NCBI GenBank assembly: GCA_964468125.1
Contig: CAYXVF010000024.1
Span: forward strand, 1-63,274
Direction of reading: 5' to 3'
DNA from: CAYXVF01 sp964468125
GTDB taxonomy: Bacteria; Myxococcota; XYA12-FULL-58-9; CAYXVF01
DNA: 63,274 nt
Shown: in pieces, positions 45,459-53,735 of the stretch
How the letters are laid out: each line of letters opens with the position of its first letter
Numbering within the stretch: the first letter of the stretch is position 1
The notes under the pieces: generated by a model
Told to the model about the DNA's origin: nothing
The model's input: only the letters and a program-made list of their open reading frames with translations
The model's database searches: none
Made by a program: the position numbers and the translations under genes

Positions 45459-46943
45459 ATGACGACCATCGATCCGTCTATTAACGCGGGCAGAGGGCTT
45501 AATTCTATCAACGACAACCCCGACGCGGCTTCGAGCACGCGCGCGGAGCCGAACACTGCGGTCACGGAAACCGCTCCAGTGGCTGCGGGCGAGGTGGACA
45601 CCCTCGACAACGAGGGAATCCGGGATACGCGGGGCGCAGCAGTCCTCGACACGGGTCTCGGCACCGACGGGTCGGACCCGAACCTCCTCGACGACGTTCT
45701 CGCGCGTCTGAAGACGGAGAATGGTGACCTCGACGACCTTCGCTCCGCGCTCGAAGCGGTGGCGCAGCAGCGTGAGGCCCTTGCCGCGCGCCGTGTTGAA
45801 GTTGCGCTGGAGCTCGAACGCACGGCGAGTACGGGGATCGAGTTTGGACAGGGCTATCTGGACGACGCGGTCTGGAAGCCTGGGGTGAAGATCCCGGGAC
45901 TCCCAGCCGAGACCTACGACGCGGCCTTCACCTACGCCAGCACCTCGGCGCTCCTCGAGCAATCGGAGGCCGCGTTGACCTCCGGTGGAGGGGTTCGCCT
46001 CCTCGACGCCGCCGAGCGCAACGCGCTGCAGCCGCCAGCCTTCGGCGACGTGTTCATGACCGAAGGGGACTTCCGCATCGACTACCAAGGGCATGAGACG
46101 CGGATCTATGAGAAGGACGACAACGGCGACTGGAAGCTCAACACCCGCATCTGGGGCGACCCCCATGTGGACGAAAAGGGCACCGGCAACGGCGATGATT
46201 GGCACTTCGGCGAAGATTCGACCTTCATTCTTCCCGACGGCACCAAGTTGTCCTTGAACACGAAGGAAACCCAGCCCGGCAACGGCATTTACTTCACGGT
46301 GGGTATCGACATTCAGTCCGGTACACAGCGCGCCTTCGCGGGCGAAGGCTTCGATGGCACCATGCGCAACGCGGGCGTCGCCAACGACCGAGTGGAGTTC
46401 GACGCACAGTATGCGGACACACGAGGCACGAGCGGCGGTGTGTTTGCGCTCGTGGACGACCAGTGGGCCAAGCTCGGCGAGAACGGTTTCCAAGACGTGG
46501 AGACGGAGAGCTGGCAGGGCTATCTACAGACCCGAGATGCGCTCGGCGCTGGAGACGTGCTCGAGGTCAGCGAGGCACAGGCGCTCGCCGTGTCAGGGAT
46601 GGGCGCCATCGACCGCGCGGCGGTCGAAGCGAATCAGCGAGCAGCGCTCAGCACCCTCTCCGAATACGCGATCATCGGAGAAGACGCAGTCAGCGCCTAC
46701 CGCGGCGGTTTGCGCGAGCAGATGAGCAGCCTCGACGAGCAGCTCCACGAGAGCAGCAAGGACATGGCCAACCTTATGCGCTTGGTCGAGCAGCAGGGCT
46801 CCTCAGGCACGTCGCGCCTCGACGACATGGTGGAGGAAACCCTCGAGGAGGCCTCCGAAGCCACGGGCGAAAGCACGGTCGAGGGTGAAGGCACGAACGG
46901 CTCCGTCTCCACGAACCGCGCGAGCTCCTCACCGGGCGGCTGA
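45459..46943 (+). CDS. MIIA (DUF1521) domain protein with a predicted metal-induced self-cleavage site
   Basis: 494 residues. ATG with GAGGGA about 9 nt upstream. There is no signal peptide. Residues 60-130 are charged and coiled-coil-like. Residues about 200-345 match the metal-ion-inducible autocleavage domain known from Bradyrhizobium NopE1 and a Vibrio protein: IYEKDDNGDWKLNTRIW, then GDPHVD at 233-238, then a beta-rich segment with FILPDGTKLSLNT and YFTVGIDI. In those proteins Ca2+ triggers cleavage between Asp and Pro of GDPHVD, which here would be Asp234-Pro235, giving halves of 234 and 260 residues. The C-terminal 150 residues are helical, then a low-complexity Ser/Glu/Thr tail. No secretion genes are adjacent, so the export route is unknown. 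Confidence 0.85.
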   Translation: MTTIDPSINAGRGLNSINDNPDAASSTRAEPNTAVTETAPVAAGEVDTLDNEGIRDTRGAAVLDTGLGTDGSDPNLLDDVLARLKTENGDLDDLRSALEAVAQQREALAARRVEVALELERTASTGIEFGQGYLDDAVWKPGVKIPGLPAETYDAAFTYASTSALLEQSEAALTSGGGVRLLDAAERNALQPPAFGDVFMTEGDFRIDYQGHETRIYEKDDNGDWKLNTRIWGDPHVDEKGTGNGDDWHFGEDSTFILPDGTKLSLNTKETQPGNGIYFTVGIDIQSGTQRAFAGEGFDGTMRNAGVANDRVEFDAQYADTRGTSGGVFALVDDQWAKLGENGFQDVETESWQGYLQTRDALGAGDVLEVSEAQALAVSGMGAIDRAAVEANQRAALSTLSEYAIIGEDAVSAYRGGLREQMSSLDEQLHESSKDMANLMRLVEQQGSSGTSRLDDMVEETLEEASEATGESTVEGEGTNGSVSTNRASSSPGG

Positions 46944-46990
46944 GCCTCTCAGTCCTAGACCGTTTCGCCGGGCTCGCGCATACTCGTCTC

Positions 46991-47137
46991 ATGGCGAACC
47001 GAAGCGAGCTCGGCGAGCCGACCATTCACTACGGCACTCCGCCGAGCGAAAAGACAGTCAAAGACATCCGTGGCGCGGATTTTTTCGCTACGAGCGCTGA
47101 GGCTCAGTGGAGGGAAGTCACAGCACTAGGCGGGTAG
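46991..47137 (+). CDS. Possible small ORF, unknown
   Basis: 48 codons starting MANRSELGEPTIHYGTPPSE and ending TAG, hydrophilic. CATACT lies 6 nt before the ATG. Its last 34 nt overlap the convergent arylsulfotransferase-like gene. It could be a real small protein or the N-terminal stub of a lost gene. No ribosome site is visible. Confidence 0.3.
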   Translation: MANRSELGEPTIHYGTPPSEKTVKDIRGADFFATSAEAQWREVTALGG

Positions 47138-48249
47138 CGCACGAGTCGATAGATCGCGTCTCGCTCCGCGCGTCCCCGATCCGTTCTGACCTCGGGGTTC
47201 CAGAACTCCCAAACGACCTTCTTCTCACGGGTGACCTCGATCGCGTGGCCACTGTCCGATTCGGTGATGAGGACGTTGCCGTTCGGCAGCATCTGCGCCG
47301 CTCCGCGTAGCCGGGTGAACAGCTTCGGGTGTGCGTAAGACCAAACGACCGTGCGACTCTTGGGATCGATCTCGAGGACGCGGCTGCGCTCTCGACGCAC
47401 GCCGTTGTCGAAGACGAGAATGTTGCCGTTTTCGAGCTGCGTCGCATCGTGCTGCCCTTCGAGCTGCTCCGCCCCCCAAACCCAGAGGAGCTTCCGGAGC
47501 GAGGCGTCGACGATCACGACACGGTTGAGCTCGCGGATCGAGATCATGATCGCGCCGGCGGGCGCAATACCGTCGATGGGCGAGTCCAGGAACTCCACCG
47601 AGTTCGCGTGGGTGAGATCGCCAGGATACTCGGGCAGGGTCAGCCGGCGCCAAGGGGCTTTCTTCTTCACCGCTCCGTGCAGCACCTCGAGGCGCGCCTC
47701 TGGAATCATGTGTTTCACCAAGTCGAGGAGCGAACGCTCCGATAGGATCTTTCCAGTTGGTGAGATCCAAACGAGCGTGTCTTCCAACACCGGTAGCTTA
47801 CCGAAGCCCGGAAAGACCTCGGTGGAGTGTCGACGGCTCAGAGCGAGAATTCGGCCGTCGCGCGCCACGGCAAAATCGTGATGGGCGCGCAGCCGGAGTC
47901 GCCAACGGACCTTTGAATCCGAGTCGAGTCGCGTGAGGAAAGTGTCCTTGGTCACCGCGAGCAGATCACCGTTGGGCTGCAGCTCCGCGTGCATCCATTG
48001 CCGAGCGCCCGGATCGCGCCAGTTGTGGTGAATCTCGCCCTCCATGTCGACCAGATGAGCGGTGGCTTTGTGGCGCGAGCTCAGCAGATTCATGCCGTAG
48101 TAGGCGCCCCCGCGCAGGAGCGTCACACCTCGGTCTTCCGGGTTGTCCGTCGGGACGGAGTCGAGATAACCGAGCGCACGCAGGCTATCGAGCGTGTCAA
48201 CGTCCGGCGCGCCCAAGGCCGCCGCAAGGACCAGTCCAATCACCGTCAT
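47104..48249 (-). CDS. Secreted arylsulfotransferase-like (ASST) beta-propeller protein
   Basis: 381 residues with an N-terminal signal segment (MTVIGLVLAAALGA). The sequence then follows the ASST pattern of repeated blades: LVDMEGEIHHNWRDP, HAELQPNGDLLAV, HHDFAVARDGRILALSR, LTHANSVEFLD, QHDATQLENGNILVFDNG and MLPNGNVLITES, with conserved histidines (HHDF, THAN, QHDA) where the family has its active-site and structural residues. Whether it transfers sulfate is unproven. The start overlaps the stop of the upstream M14 carboxypeptidase gene (TGATG), so the two are translationally coupled. Confidence 0.8.
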   Translation of the reverse strand: MTVIGLVLAAALGAPDVDTLDSLRALGYLDSVPTDNPEDRGVTLLRGGAYYGMNLLSSRHKATAHLVDMEGEIHHNWRDPGARQWMHAELQPNGDLLAVTKDTFLTRLDSDSKVRWRLRLRAHHDFAVARDGRILALSRRHSTEVFPGFGKLPVLEDTLVWISPTGKILSERSLLDLVKHMIPEARLEVLHGAVKKKAPWRRLTLPEYPGDLTHANSVEFLDSPIDGIAPAGAIMISIRELNRVVIVDASLRKLLWVWGAEQLEGQHDATQLENGNILVFDNGVRRERSRVLEIDPKSRTVVWSYAHPKLFTRLRGAAQMLPNGNVLITESDSGHAIEVTREKKVVWEFWNPEVRTDRGRAERDAIYRLVRYPPSAVTSLH

Positions 48250-50381
48250 CAGTGGGCCGCTCCAGCCACCTGTCGCGTGAGGACGAAGCGCCGGGGCTCC
48301 TGCACCGGTGAGAGCCCAACCTGAAGCGGCTCAAACCCCGGAGCCGTGATCCGCAGGGTCTGCGGCGTATCGTCGATCAGGTAGCGCAAAAAGAATCCAT
48401 CTGAGCGACGAGCAAGCCACCGCTCACCCGCACGGGGGGCACTCTCGAGCACCTCAACTCGCGCGGCCAGCGGCTGACCCGATTCGTCCTCGACCCAACC
48501 CGCGAGGACGGGGCCTTTCACCGTTCGGTCGAGAAGAGTTTGCCACAGCGCGCGTGACTGTTCGATGGATTGTTCCACCACTGACGGATCGATCGGGTTG
48601 TGGAAGGGCCCCTCGACGACCATCGCCACGGTGCCGAGCTCGTAGCGCAGCCAATCCTTCCACACCCCATCCACCGGGTAGAGGCGCCGACGAATGCGGT
48701 AGAGCTTCCCGTTCATCTGTCGCGGCGCCGCGCGGGTCATTTCCTGAGCGATCTCCCAGGCTTCGTCCCGTTTTGGCTGCTTTACGCCGCGGGTCGCATA
48801 GGGTGGGAGGACCACCGTGCCCTGGGTGTGCACGGAGATCGCTGCAGCAAAGCTCCGGCTTCGGGCCAGTCGCATGAGCGCGCGAGATTCGGGCTCGGAG
48901 GCGGGCTCCGGGCCGCGAAAACGGCCGTGGGTCGGCCGAGTGCGGCTGCCGCGCTCGCCAAAGCGGCCCCAGGCGAAGGGAAAGTTGCGATTGAGATCGA
49001 CACCCTCGCGGGGCTCTACGTGGCCGTCCCCATCGAGGTCGCGGTAGTTCTTTCGACCGGCGAGGTGGGTGATCTCCATGAAGGCGTCCCGACCGTCCGG
49101 GTTGACCAGAGGAACGAGCCAAATCTCCAGGCCGTCGACCCAGCGCCGAACCCGCGCCTCCCGGCGGTAGCGCCGGAGGATCTCGCGGCCGGCGTCGAGC
49201 ACGTACTCGGTCGCCCAAAGCTCCACCCCGTGCTGCGCTCCGTCGATCAGAATAGCGGGCTCGCGCTCAGCACGGGCGACGTTGTCCGAGATCACGAGCG
49301 CCCAGATGTCGCGGCCAGAGCCGGTCGTGCCGAGGGACTCCATGCGTGCGAGGCGCGGATAGCGCTCGACCAGCGTTCGGAGCGCCTCTTCCACCATCGC
49401 TGCGTTCTTGTAGGAAAAGCTCGAATCCGGCGGCTCACCGAGGCGCGTGCGGGCGTAAACCGGATCGATGAAGCGCCAGGGAATGTGGTCGGTCACCGAT
49501 AGAGGCGTGATGCCGGCGCGCTCGAGACGCGCGAGCTCCGTCGGGCTCACCCGAAGAAAGAGGTCCTTCCCGTCGCGCGCCGCGATCCAACCGGCGAAGT
49601 CCTCCGGCGCAGCGTTGAGGTCCCCTGCCGCTATCCGAACGACGCGCGTACCCACCATGGCTTTCGCGCGGCCCTTTAGGGCCTTGCCTGCCTTGCCCAC
49701 GCTGAGGCCGGTTATCTGAACCCCCGGCCCCGCCTTCACGCCGATACGACCGGTGACATCGCGACTAGCAACGGCGGTGAGAACCGCCAGGGGCTCGAGA
49801 CTCTGAGCGTCATAGAGCTGAGCGGACAAGTAGCTGCCTATCATCGTCAGAACGATCTCGAGCTCACCGCGTTGCGTCAGGCCCTCGAGCTCGACTTTGG
49901 TCCCCATGGAGCGAGCGTAGCCGCGATCAAAGCGGACGAGGCGCACGCTCGTGCCGTTGATGGTCACCCCGTAGCCTTCGAAGCGCTCGAGATCTTCTTC
50001 TACAAAAGAGGCGCGCACGAGGAGCGTCGCCCGCATGCTCGCACTGGCGCGAAGGCGCATCCGGACCAGACCTTCGCTGACCTTGGTCGCATCGGCGGGA
50101 AACCAGAGATTCGGACCGTATACGTGAGGCGTTTCTAGCGTGAGCTCACCGCCTTCGAGACGCCAGGTACCTCGCACCGCGGAAGGCTCACCCACGAGGA
50201 GATTGGACTCGAACTCCGTCATCTCGGGGAAACCCACGTGGGGTGAGAGAGGCACGTCCGCCGGTGCTGCAACCGCTGCGCTCCCAAAGCACAGAAACAG
50301 CAGCGAGGAGACGAATCCCGCTCTCCTACCGCAACGCACATTCACGTCCGATTTTCTAACATGGACGCGCGACATCTTCAT
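48249..50381 (-). CDS. Secreted M14-family zinc carboxypeptidase with C-terminal regulatory-like domain
   Basis: About 710 residues. A signal peptide (hydrophobic GFVSSLLFLCFGSAAVA) is followed by a beta-rich domain of about 200 residues, then the M14 peptidase: zinc ligands HGVE (about His384/Glu387), LVNPDGRD, DLNRNFP, the second zinc His in SVHTQG, and catalytic Glu in VVEGPF. The last 80 residues form a carboxypeptidase-regulatory-like beta domain. The start is uncertain: a GTG at 50405 lies against a predicted -10 element, ATGs are at 50381 and 50375, and a GTG at 50345 sits 7 nt after TAGAAA and would give a compact signal peptide. It probably trims C-terminal residues from external peptides. 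Confidence 0.88.
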   Translation of the reverse strand: MKMSRVHVRKSDVNVRCGRRAGFVSSLLFLCFGSAAVAAPADVPLSPHVGFPEMTEFESNLLVGEPSAVRGTWRLEGGELTLETPHVYGPNLWFPADATKVSEGLVRMRLRASASMRATLLVRASFVEEDLERFEGYGVTINGTSVRLVRFDRGYARSMGTKVELEGLTQRGELEIVLTMIGSYLSAQLYDAQSLEPLAVLTAVASRDVTGRIGVKAGPGVQITGLSVGKAGKALKGRAKAMVGTRVVRIAAGDLNAAPEDFAGWIAARDGKDLFLRVSPTELARLERAGITPLSVTDHIPWRFIDPVYARTRLGEPPDSSFSYKNAAMVEEALRTLVERYPRLARMESLGTTGSGRDIWALVISDNVARAEREPAILIDGAQHGVELWATEYVLDAGREILRRYRREARVRRWVDGLEIWLVPLVNPDGRDAFMEITHLAGRKNYRDLDGDGHVEPREGVDLNRNFPFAWGRFGERGSRTRPTHGRFRGPEPASEPESRALMRLARSRSFAAAISVHTQGTVVLPPYATRGVKQPKRDEAWEIAQEMTRAAPRQMNGKLYRIRRRLYPVDGVWKDWLRYELGTVAMVVEGPFHNPIDPSVVEQSIEQSRALWQTLLDRTVKGPVLAGWVEDESGQPLAARVEVLESAPRAGERWLARRSDGFFLRYLIDDTPQTLRITAPGFEPLQVGLSPVQEPRRFVLTRQVAGAAH

Positions 50382-50405
50382 GGATTCGGCGCGAATCGCA
50401 CCCAC

Positions 50406-50434
50406 AAATTAAATTGCGCTTCGCACTGCAACAA
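50406..50434 (-). promoter_or_regulatory. Predicted promoter of the carboxypeptidase operon
   Basis: On the minus strand TTGTTG (50434-50429), 17-bp spacer, TAATTT (50411-50406). It overlaps almost completely with the plus-strand promoter of the divergent gene. Confidence 0.5.
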
Positions 50435-50441
50435 CTAGGAT
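50414..50441 (+). promoter_or_regulatory. Predicted promoter of the gene at 50449 (leaderless)
   Basis: TTGCGC (50414-50419), 16-bp spacer, TAGGAT (50436-50441), 7 nt to the ATG. It has the same -35 hexamer as the transglycosylase promoter. Because it shares the same DNA as the minus-strand promoter, RNA polymerase should be able to occupy only one at a time. Confidence 0.5.
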
Positions 50442-50448
50442 CTCCGCG

Positions 50449-51669
50449 ATGCTCGTTGCGGACATCACAAGCGCGGCGAGGGCCGAGTCTTCTGTCTCCC
50501 GAACACGTCCTCTCCTCGTGATCGCCTTCGCGCTGTCTGGAGTCGCAGGGTTGATCCTCGAGGTTGCCTGGTTCCGTCGCCTGGGGGTCGCGGGCGGGGC
50601 GGTCGCGGGCGCCGCAGGGGTCATCACCGCCGCCTACATGGGGGGACTGGCCCTCGGCAATTGGATCGGCGGGCGTCTCTCCTCGCACACTCGGGAACGT
50701 CTCTGGCTCTACGGCGCAGCAGAGGCCGTGGTCGCTCTGTCCGCCCTCCTCGTGCCGAAGCTGTTGAGCCCGGTAGGTCCCGACAGCGGACTCGTCTCCT
50801 GGCTCGGCCTCGGCGCGCTCCTGATGATCCCCACCACCGCGATGGGGATGGGGCTACCCTTGGTGGCGAGCACCCTCGAATCGACGACCTCGGGTCGCGT
50901 GACGGCGTTCCTCTACGCGGTGAACACGGCGGGCGCAGCCCTCGGTGTCAGCTGGGCGGGGTTTTGGGGCCTGCCTCGACTCGGACCCGCCGCGGTCGAC
51001 GCGGTGGCCGCATCGATTCAGCTCCTGGTCGTCCTACTGGTCGCCTTCGTCGCGTGGCGCCTTCCGCAGGCGAGCTCAGTCCGGGAGGACGCTGCTCGCA
51101 CGCTCTCAGGGCATCGACCACCGCCCTCGGTCCTGCTCGGAGCTGCCTTCGCGAGCGGTGCGGCGATGGTGGTGCAGGTGTCTTGGACCGAGCTCGCCGT
51201 GAAACGCCTCGGTGGCCTCGGAGAAGGGTTCTCGATCACGGTCCTCGCCTTCATCGCCGGGCTCTCCGCGGGGGGATTTCTTGCGATGCAGCTGCTGCGG
51301 CGAATAGTGAACATTCAGCGCACGGTCGCGGCGATGCTCGGCGTGACCGCCGCGAGCCTCCTCATCGCATGGCTGTCCCTGCCCGGCGGGAGCTCTGCTT
51401 GGATGATCCTTGCGCCGCTTCTGCCCATGACTGTCGCCGGCGGAACGCTTTTCCCTCTGTTCGTTGCCATCTCGACCCACGGCGGCGCGCCCGTCGGCGT
51501 ATCCGTTGGTACGACCGGAGCAGCGAGCACCCTGGGCGCGATTTCCGGCTCCTTGGGCGCAATCGCGATCCTACCGGCGGTCGGAGCCGCGACCAGCCTA
51601 GCGGGCTGCTTTGCCGTCTACGGCGGACTCTGCGCTCTCTTCGTTTGGCGCAGCATGCGCGTCGGGTAG
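50449..51669 (+). CDS. Spermidine-synthase-type polytopic membrane protein (membrane domain only)
   Basis: 406 residues with about 11-12 membrane helices. The opening RPLLVIAFALSGVAGLILEVAWFRRL is the signature of the membrane half of fused MFS-like/spermidine-synthase proteins; PTTAMGMGLPLVA and a second SGAAMVVQVSWTELAVKRL repeat the pattern. The methyltransferase-fold domain that usually follows is missing: the protein ends soon after the last helix. The function of these membrane domains is unknown, probably transport. The 3' end overlaps the convergent gene by 72 nt. Confidence 0.8.
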   Translation: MLVADITSAARAESSVSRTRPLLVIAFALSGVAGLILEVAWFRRLGVAGGAVAGAAGVITAAYMGGLALGNWIGGRLSSHTRERLWLYGAAEAVVALSALLVPKLLSPVGPDSGLVSWLGLGALLMIPTTAMGMGLPLVASTLESTTSGRVTAFLYAVNTAGAALGVSWAGFWGLPRLGPAAVDAVAASIQLLVVLLVAFVAWRLPQASSVREDAARTLSGHRPPPSVLLGAAFASGAAMVVQVSWTELAVKRLGGLGEGFSITVLAFIAGLSAGGFLAMQLLRRIVNIQRTVAAMLGVTAASLLIAWLSLPGGSSAWMILAPLLPMTVAGGTLFPLFVAISTHGGAPVGVSVGTTGAASTLGAISGSLGAIAILPAVGAATSLAGCFAVYGGLCALFVWRSMRVG

Positions 51670-52611
51670 CGCGAAGCTCTCGCCGCCAGGGCCGGTCGTC
51701 ATTTCGTGGTAGCCGACAATGTCACTCGGGGTCTCCGTTTCTAGGAAAGCACCAACGTAGGCCTTCTTGCTCGCGATCCAGCTCTTGAAGGCCGCAGCCG
51801 GCTGCACGTAGTAGCGATAGTTGTGATCGGCGGTACGATGGCGCCCCCAGCCGTAGGTACGCAAGACCAAGGCGTCGTCACTGAGCGGAAAGCGCTCCAT
51901 GTTGCGACGGAAGGCGCGGTTCCAGCCGATGTACTGCTCCACGTTGCTCAGGTAGAGAATCGAAATCGGCATCTCCAGTGTTTCGAGCATCTCGGCGATA
52001 CCCTTGATCGTCCGATTGGCGGTGAAGTCACCGCGAATGGTCAGCACCTTTCCCTCGCGGTAGAGCGCCCTCAGATGATCGTACTGCTCTTGGCTCGTGA
52101 GAAAGGACTCGGTGTCGTCTTCCCGCGTTTGCGTGATTGTGTCTTTCAGCCCGATGTAGACTCGGCGACCGAACTCGAGCAGCGCCCGGCGAGCGTCGAG
52201 GCGACGCGTCTTCGAGTCGTAGGCCTCGTCGATCAGCCGAAAGGCCTCGCGGCGATTCTTCGCCCTCGGGCGCCAAAGCTCGAGAAACTCTTCCGGTGTC
52301 TCGGCGTTGAGAAAAAACGCTCGGTGCGCGTCGTGCACGTGCACGATGATTTCATCGAAATCGACGATGATCAGGTGGGAAGCGCGCGCCCAGGCGCCCA
52401 TGAGGAAATTTTGCGACGTCCCGACGCCGAGGAACACCCCGCCCTTGCCGGCGATCCGATCTTCAAAGAGCGCATGGCGTGCCTCGTCGCTGCGAACGTA
52501 GTGCAGACCCCGGGTGATCTCTTCCGGCGGCGGGTCCGCTGGCACTCGCCTGGAGAGCTCTTCCCAGGTGGCTTGGCTGAGGGCGAGGGTCAGTATGAGA
52601 GTCTCGAGCAT
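51598..52611 (-). CDS. LIC_10091-like protein (methyltransferase-fold relative)
   Basis: 337 residues with an N-terminal hydrophobic segment that may be a signal peptide (LETLILTLALSQA). The core GVFLGVGTSQNFLMGAWARA, then LIIVDFDEIIVHVHDAHRAF, and ISILYLSNVEQYI match the conserved motifs of the family named after Leptospira LIC_10091 (VGxxQNF, SNVEQYL), which has a Rossmann-like layout but no proven activity. It lies beside a gene for a spermidine-synthase-type membrane domain, and 9 nt downstream of the sulfatase-modifying-factor-like gene on the same strand. Confidence 0.7.
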   Translation of the reverse strand: MLETLILTLALSQATWEELSRRVPADPPPEEITRGLHYVRSDEARHALFEDRIAGKGGVFLGVGTSQNFLMGAWARASHLIIVDFDEIIVHVHDAHRAFFLNAETPEEFLELWRPRAKNRREAFRLIDEAYDSKTRRLDARRALLEFGRRVYIGLKDTITQTREDDTESFLTSQEQYDHLRALYREGKVLTIRGDFTANRTIKGIAEMLETLEMPISILYLSNVEQYIGWNRAFRRNMERFPLSDDALVLRTYGWGRHRTADHNYRYYVQPAAAFKSWIASKKAYVGAFLETETPSDIVGYHEMTTGPGGESFALPDAHAAPNEESAESAVDGKAAR

Positions 52612-52620
52612 GTTCTTCGT

Positions 52621-53613
52621 CTATTCTCGCTCACTGGCAGCGTTCGTCGAGCTTCTTACCGCTTTCGCGCAGCGAAATCCGAAGTGATGAAAACGTTCGG
52701 GCGCACGATTGTCAGGATAGTGAGGGCGGCGATGCCAGCTAGTGGCATGTCCTGCGTCGTAGTACCAGCTCCCACCGCGCACGATCTTGAACGCATGGCC
52801 CGGGCATTCGTCGGCACCGCCGCACGGTCCTCGAGGCTCGATTCCCGAGCAGCCATCGCCGCACTCGGCATAGTCGTCGCTGTACCAGTCGGCGACCCAC
52901 TCTTCCACGTTGCCGATCAGGTCGCTCACGCCGTAGCGTTTCGCACCCTTGGACCCCACCGCGATCACACGCCCAACGCTCGCGGTTCCGCGCTTCTCCA
53001 CGCCGCAGGAGCGCCCCGTTCGGTCCTTGATCACCGCATGCTCGCAGCTCACGGGGTCGTCGCCCCAGGGAAAGAGCTCCCCGTCCGGTCCCCGCGCGGC
53101 CTTTTCCCACTGCGCCTCGGTGGGAAGCGTCTTGCCTCGGGCCCGACAATACTCGCGCGCCTGGTACCAGTTGACGCCGGTGATCGGCTGGTCCGGCCGA
53201 TTGAAGTCGGTGTAGCGCGGTCCCCAGCGCCCATCCTCCGGCCGGGGCGAGCACTCTCCGGCTCGAATGCATGCTTCGTAGTTCTCGTAGGTGACCTCCA
53301 TGCGGTCGATATAAAACGTCTGGAGCCACACTCTCGCCGCGGGCGTTGCATTGGGACGCTTCTTCTTGGCCCCGAAGCGCTGCTTGCAGAGGTGACGGTC
53401 GTCGTCCAGTCCACGCTCGAAATAGCCCCCCGGCACGCAGCTCATACCCGCGGGGACCTCGCCGCAGGGGAGGGCTACGGGCGGGGCGCTAGCGGTCGAC
53501 GCGTCGGGAAGAGCCGCGATCAGAAGCACGAGGGCCGGAAACACAACGCTTAGGCTAGGCCAGTTGCCCGGGACAAATAAAGCGTCAGCGCAACGGCTTC
53601 TAATCGTTGACAT
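52621..53613 (-). CDS. Formylglycine-generating-enzyme-like (SUMF1) domain protein, exported
   Basis: 330 residues. A signal or anchor segment (about 20-40, VVFPALVLLIAALPDAS) precedes the SUMF1/FGE-sulfatase domain (about 55-320), with GGYFERG, ITGVNWYQAREYCRARGKTLPTEAQWEKAARG, DLIGNVEEWVADWY and KIVRGGSWYYD. The many cysteines suit an extracytoplasmic fold. Most bacterial members are not true formylglycine enzymes and act as binding or maturation domains. It shares a short divergent region with the TonB-domain kinase. Confidence 0.85.
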   Translation of the reverse strand: MSTIRSRCADALFVPGNWPSLSVVFPALVLLIAALPDASTASAPPVALPCGEVPAGMSCVPGGYFERGLDDDRHLCKQRFGAKKKRPNATPAARVWLQTFYIDRMEVTYENYEACIRAGECSPRPEDGRWGPRYTDFNRPDQPITGVNWYQAREYCRARGKTLPTEAQWEKAARGPDGELFPWGDDPVSCEHAVIKDRTGRSCGVEKRGTASVGRVIAVGSKGAKRYGVSDLIGNVEEWVADWYSDDYAECGDGCSGIEPRGPCGGADECPGHAFKIVRGGSWYYDAGHATSWHRRPHYPDNRAPERFHHFGFRCAKAVRSSTNAASERE

Positions 53614-53628
53614 TTCAGCGGTGTCGAG

Positions 53629-53646
53629 GTGTCACAGCGGTGACAC
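53629..53646. promoter_or_regulatory. Palindromic operator-like site between the SUMF1-like gene and a kinase gene
   Basis: GTGTCAC-AGCG-GTGACAC, a perfect 7-bp inverted repeat with a 4-nt centre, 16 bp upstream of the SUMF1-like start and 90 bp upstream of the kinase start. A direct repeat CAGCGGTG (53616-53623 and 53635-53642) overlaps it, and TTGACA lies at 53607-53612. It probably binds a dimeric regulator; which one is unknown. Confidence 0.4.
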
Positions 53647-53735
53647 GTAACCTGCAACGCGCGCGAGCCGATAAGGGTGGTGCGGGGCGCGACTGCGCCG
53701 TGTCGGTAGTAAAGTAGTAAATCGGTCGTAATGAG

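Noticed and set aside
51823..53553. 576-codon plus-strand open frame opposite the SUMF1-like and LIC_10091-like genes
   Set aside because: It spans two recognisable minus-strand genes and has no motif of its own.
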